Source of the DNA: Aldrovandia affinis
Lineage: Eukaryota; Chordata; Actinopteri; Notacanthiformes; Halosauridae
NCBI GenBank assembly: GCA_029706075.1
Contig: JAINUG010000026.1
Span: 4,199,001-4,263,000 of the forward strand
Direction: 5' to 3'
DNA: 64,000 nucleotides
Below the pieces are notes generated by a model. The model was not told where the DNA came from. It ran no database searches and worked only from the letters and a program-made list of their open reading frames with translations. Each line of letters starts with the position of its first letter. The stretch's first letter is position 1. Positions 61,978 through 64,000 of the stretch are shown here, in pieces. A program made the position numbers and the translations under genes.

Positions 61978-63444
61978 CACTATATGGCCAAAAGTCAGTG
62001 GACACCTGACCATCACACCTATATGAGCTTGTTGGACATCCCATTCTAAAACCATGGGCATTAATATGGAGTTGGACCCCCCTTTGCAGCTATGACAGCT
62101 GCCACTCTTCTGGGAAGGCTTTCCACAAGATTTTGGAGTGTGTCTGTGGGAATTTGTGCCCATTCAGCCAAAAGAGCATCTGTGAGGTCAGGCACTGATG
62201 TTGGACGAGAAGGCCTGGCTCGCAATCAGCGTTCTAATTCCTCCCAAAGGTGTTCAATGGGGTTGAGGTCAGGGCTCTGTGCAGGCCAATCGAGTTCCTC
62301 CACACAAAACTCGTCTAACCATGTCTTTAAGGGGGGATTTGATTACGGTTTCTAAATTCCTAAAAGGGATTAACAAAGTAAAACACCAAAGATTTTTAAG
62401 ATAAGTGGGTTCAGCAGAACAAGAAGCCACAGGTGGAAATTAGTTAAAGGCAAATTCAGCATAGATATTAGGACGTTTTTCTTTACACAGAGAGTTGTCA
62501 ATGCCTGGAACAGCTTACCAGGTCAGGTAGTAAAGGCAGAAACGCTTGGGCTATTCAAGTCCAGGCTAGATGTAGTACTAGACACTCTTTAGATTAGGAC
62601 ATGACGAGCCTAGATGGGCCGAACGGCCTGTTCTCATCATTATGTATTCTTATGTTCTTATGTTCTTACTCCCAAATAGTAGTAGTCTCTGATAAACCCC
62701 GCTCTGTGGGGGCGAGCGTTGTCATCTTGATGGAGTTCGGTTCCAGACTGTGGAGATATGGGATTGCCACTGGTTGCAGAATCTCATCTCGATATCTCTC
62801 TGCATTGAGATTGCCTCCAATGATGACAAGCCTTGTTTGTTCTTGTTCTTATGTTTATGGACCTCGCTTTGTACACAGGGGCACAGTCATGCTGGAACTT
62901 CCCCAAACTGTTGCCACAAAGTTGGAACCACCCAATTGGCTAAGATGTCTTCGTATCCTGTAGCATTAAGAATACCCTTCACTGGAACTAAGGGGCCTAT
63001 CCCAAACTCTGAGAAACAGCCCCAGACCATTATCCCTCCTCCACAAAACTTTACAGTAGGCACTATGCATTCCGGAAGGTAGCATTCTCCTGGCATCCGC
63101 CAAACCCAGATTTGTCCATCAGACTGCCAGATAGTGAAGCGTGATTCATCACTCCAAATAACACATTTCCACTGCTCCAGAGTCCAGTTGCGGCATGCTT
63201 TACACCACTCCAGCCGATACTTGGCATTGCGCATGGTGATGTGAGGCTTGTGTGCAGCTGCTCGGCCATGGAAACCCATTCCATGAAGCTCCTGACGCAC
63301 AGTTCTTGTGCTGATGGTGCTTCCAGAGGCAGTTTGGTACTCTGTAGTGAGTGATGCAGCAGATGATAGGCGATTTCAGCACTCGCTTCAGCACTCGTCG
63401 GCTCCGCTCTGTGAGTTTGCGTGGTCTACCACTTCGTGGCTGAG
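61978..63444 (-). mobile_element. Tc1-like element, split by a CR1 copy, right end missing
   Basis: Left end CACTATATGGCCAAAAGTCA preceded by TA. Minus-strand transposase: [34 protein letters not shown] (Asp 1), [14 protein letters not shown] in 62887-63300, and the C-terminal part with [11 protein letters not shown] at 62240-62270. The CR1 composite at 62330-62845 sits between. The far end is cut off at about 63445 by a LINE. Confidence 0.88.
62330..62845 (+). mobile_element. CR1 3' end plus 3'-transduced Tc1 sequence
   Basis: 62330-62667 is a 5'-truncated CR1 3' end (GGGGGGATTTGATTACGG to TTATGTTCTTATGTTCTT). 62668-62839 is then the same Tc1 sequence, starting at the same base, that follows the CR1 at 48737 (ACTCCCAAATAGTAGTAGTC). 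The unit ends GTTCTTGTTCTTATG. The host Tc1 resumes at about 62846 with possible ATGT-TTTA duplication. Confidence 0.88.
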
Positions 63445-63445
63445 C

Positions 63446-64000
63446 TGTTTCTGTGCTTCGAGCGGGTCATCAAGGAACACATCTGCTCCATGCTACCAGC
63501 CACACAGGATCCCCTGAAATTCGCATATCGCAGCAACAGGTCCACAGATGACGCAATTGCCATCACATTGCACAAGGCACTTTCCCACTTGGATGCCAAG
63601 AAAGGCAACTATGTGAGAATGCTGTTTATTGACTATAGTTCAGCATTCAATACCATAGTGCCCTCCATTCTCATCCCCAAGCTGGCGGCCTTGGGTGTGA
63701 ATCCCACTCTCTGCAGCTGGATCCTGAACTTTTTGACAGGCAGACCCCAGGCAGTAAGGGTGGGCACTTACACCTCATCTTACCTGACCCTCAACACGGG
63801 CGCCCGCAGATGCGTGCTCAGCCCGCTCCTATACTCCATCTACACCAGCGACTGCACAGCCAAGCACAGCTCCAACGCTATCATTAAGTTTGCAGATGAC
63901 ACAACGGGTGTTGGGCCTGATTACCAATGATGACACCGCGGCCTATGCAGACGAGGTGATGGCGCTCTCAGGTGGTGCCAAGGGAACAACCTTGAGCTCA
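63446..64000 (+). mobile_element. LINE reverse transcriptase, partial, runs off window
   Basis: Plus-strand codons: [56 protein letters not shown], the altered [20 protein letters not shown] and the catalytic [11 protein letters not shown]. It is a Jockey/CR1-superfamily type common in fish (Rex1/Babar-like is my best guess). A frame break occurs at about 63930. Continues past 64000. Confidence 0.85.

Overview
The window is vertebrate nuclear DNA, almost certainly from a ray-finned fish. It carries one host gene, a type IV collagen alpha-2 chain gene (col4a2-like), on the minus strand, split into many short Gly-X-Y exons. Around and inside it lies a heavy load of fish-type transposons: Tc1/mariner, hAT, piggyBac, PIF/Harbinger, CR1 and L2 LINEs, and tRNA-derived SINEs. 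CR1 elements with a TTCTTATG-type 3' end plus many Tc1 families would fit an early-branching ray-finned lineage, but the sequence alone does not fix the species.

Layout. 1-11.1 kb is the region 3' of the gene: an L2 LINE, a hAT element with a second L2 piece nested in it, a low-complexity stretch and a non-autonomous TAAGG-ended element. 11.15-13.73 kb holds the three exons of the C-terminal NC1 domain; the last intron is filled by a 34-bp minisatellite. 13.9-61.2 kb holds 40 further exons of the triple helix in compact clusters (13.9-15.1, 25.2-28.9, 40.4-43.7 and 53.1-61.2 kb). The clusters are separated by large introns that are mostly nested transposons (15.1-25.2, 28.9-40.4 and 43.7-53.1 kb). 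61.2-64 kb is upstream intron with a Tc1 element, a CR1 copy and a partial LINE reverse transcriptase. The signal peptide, 7S exons and promoter lie beyond the right edge.

I placed 43 exons by splice sites, reading phase and Gly-X-Y periodicity. Together they total 4,788 bp (1,595 codons plus stop) in one uninterrupted frame, so the gene looks functional. All 12 NC1 cysteines are present, and the interruptions and extra cysteines match the alpha-2 chain rather than the alpha-1 class. One short exon could be missing inside a large intron.

I found no new multi-gene system. The most notable signals are: a CR1 copy that seems to have carried off 170 bp of a Tc1 element by 3' transduction; a 34-bp tandem repeat that has multiplied the 3' splice site of one collagen exon; a minisatellite with higher-order structure that received a small hAT element with a perfect 8-bp target duplication; a Tc1 element with roughly 250-bp inverted repeats; a piggyBac-type element built from internal tandem repeats; and several multi-layer nests that give a relative order of transposon activity.
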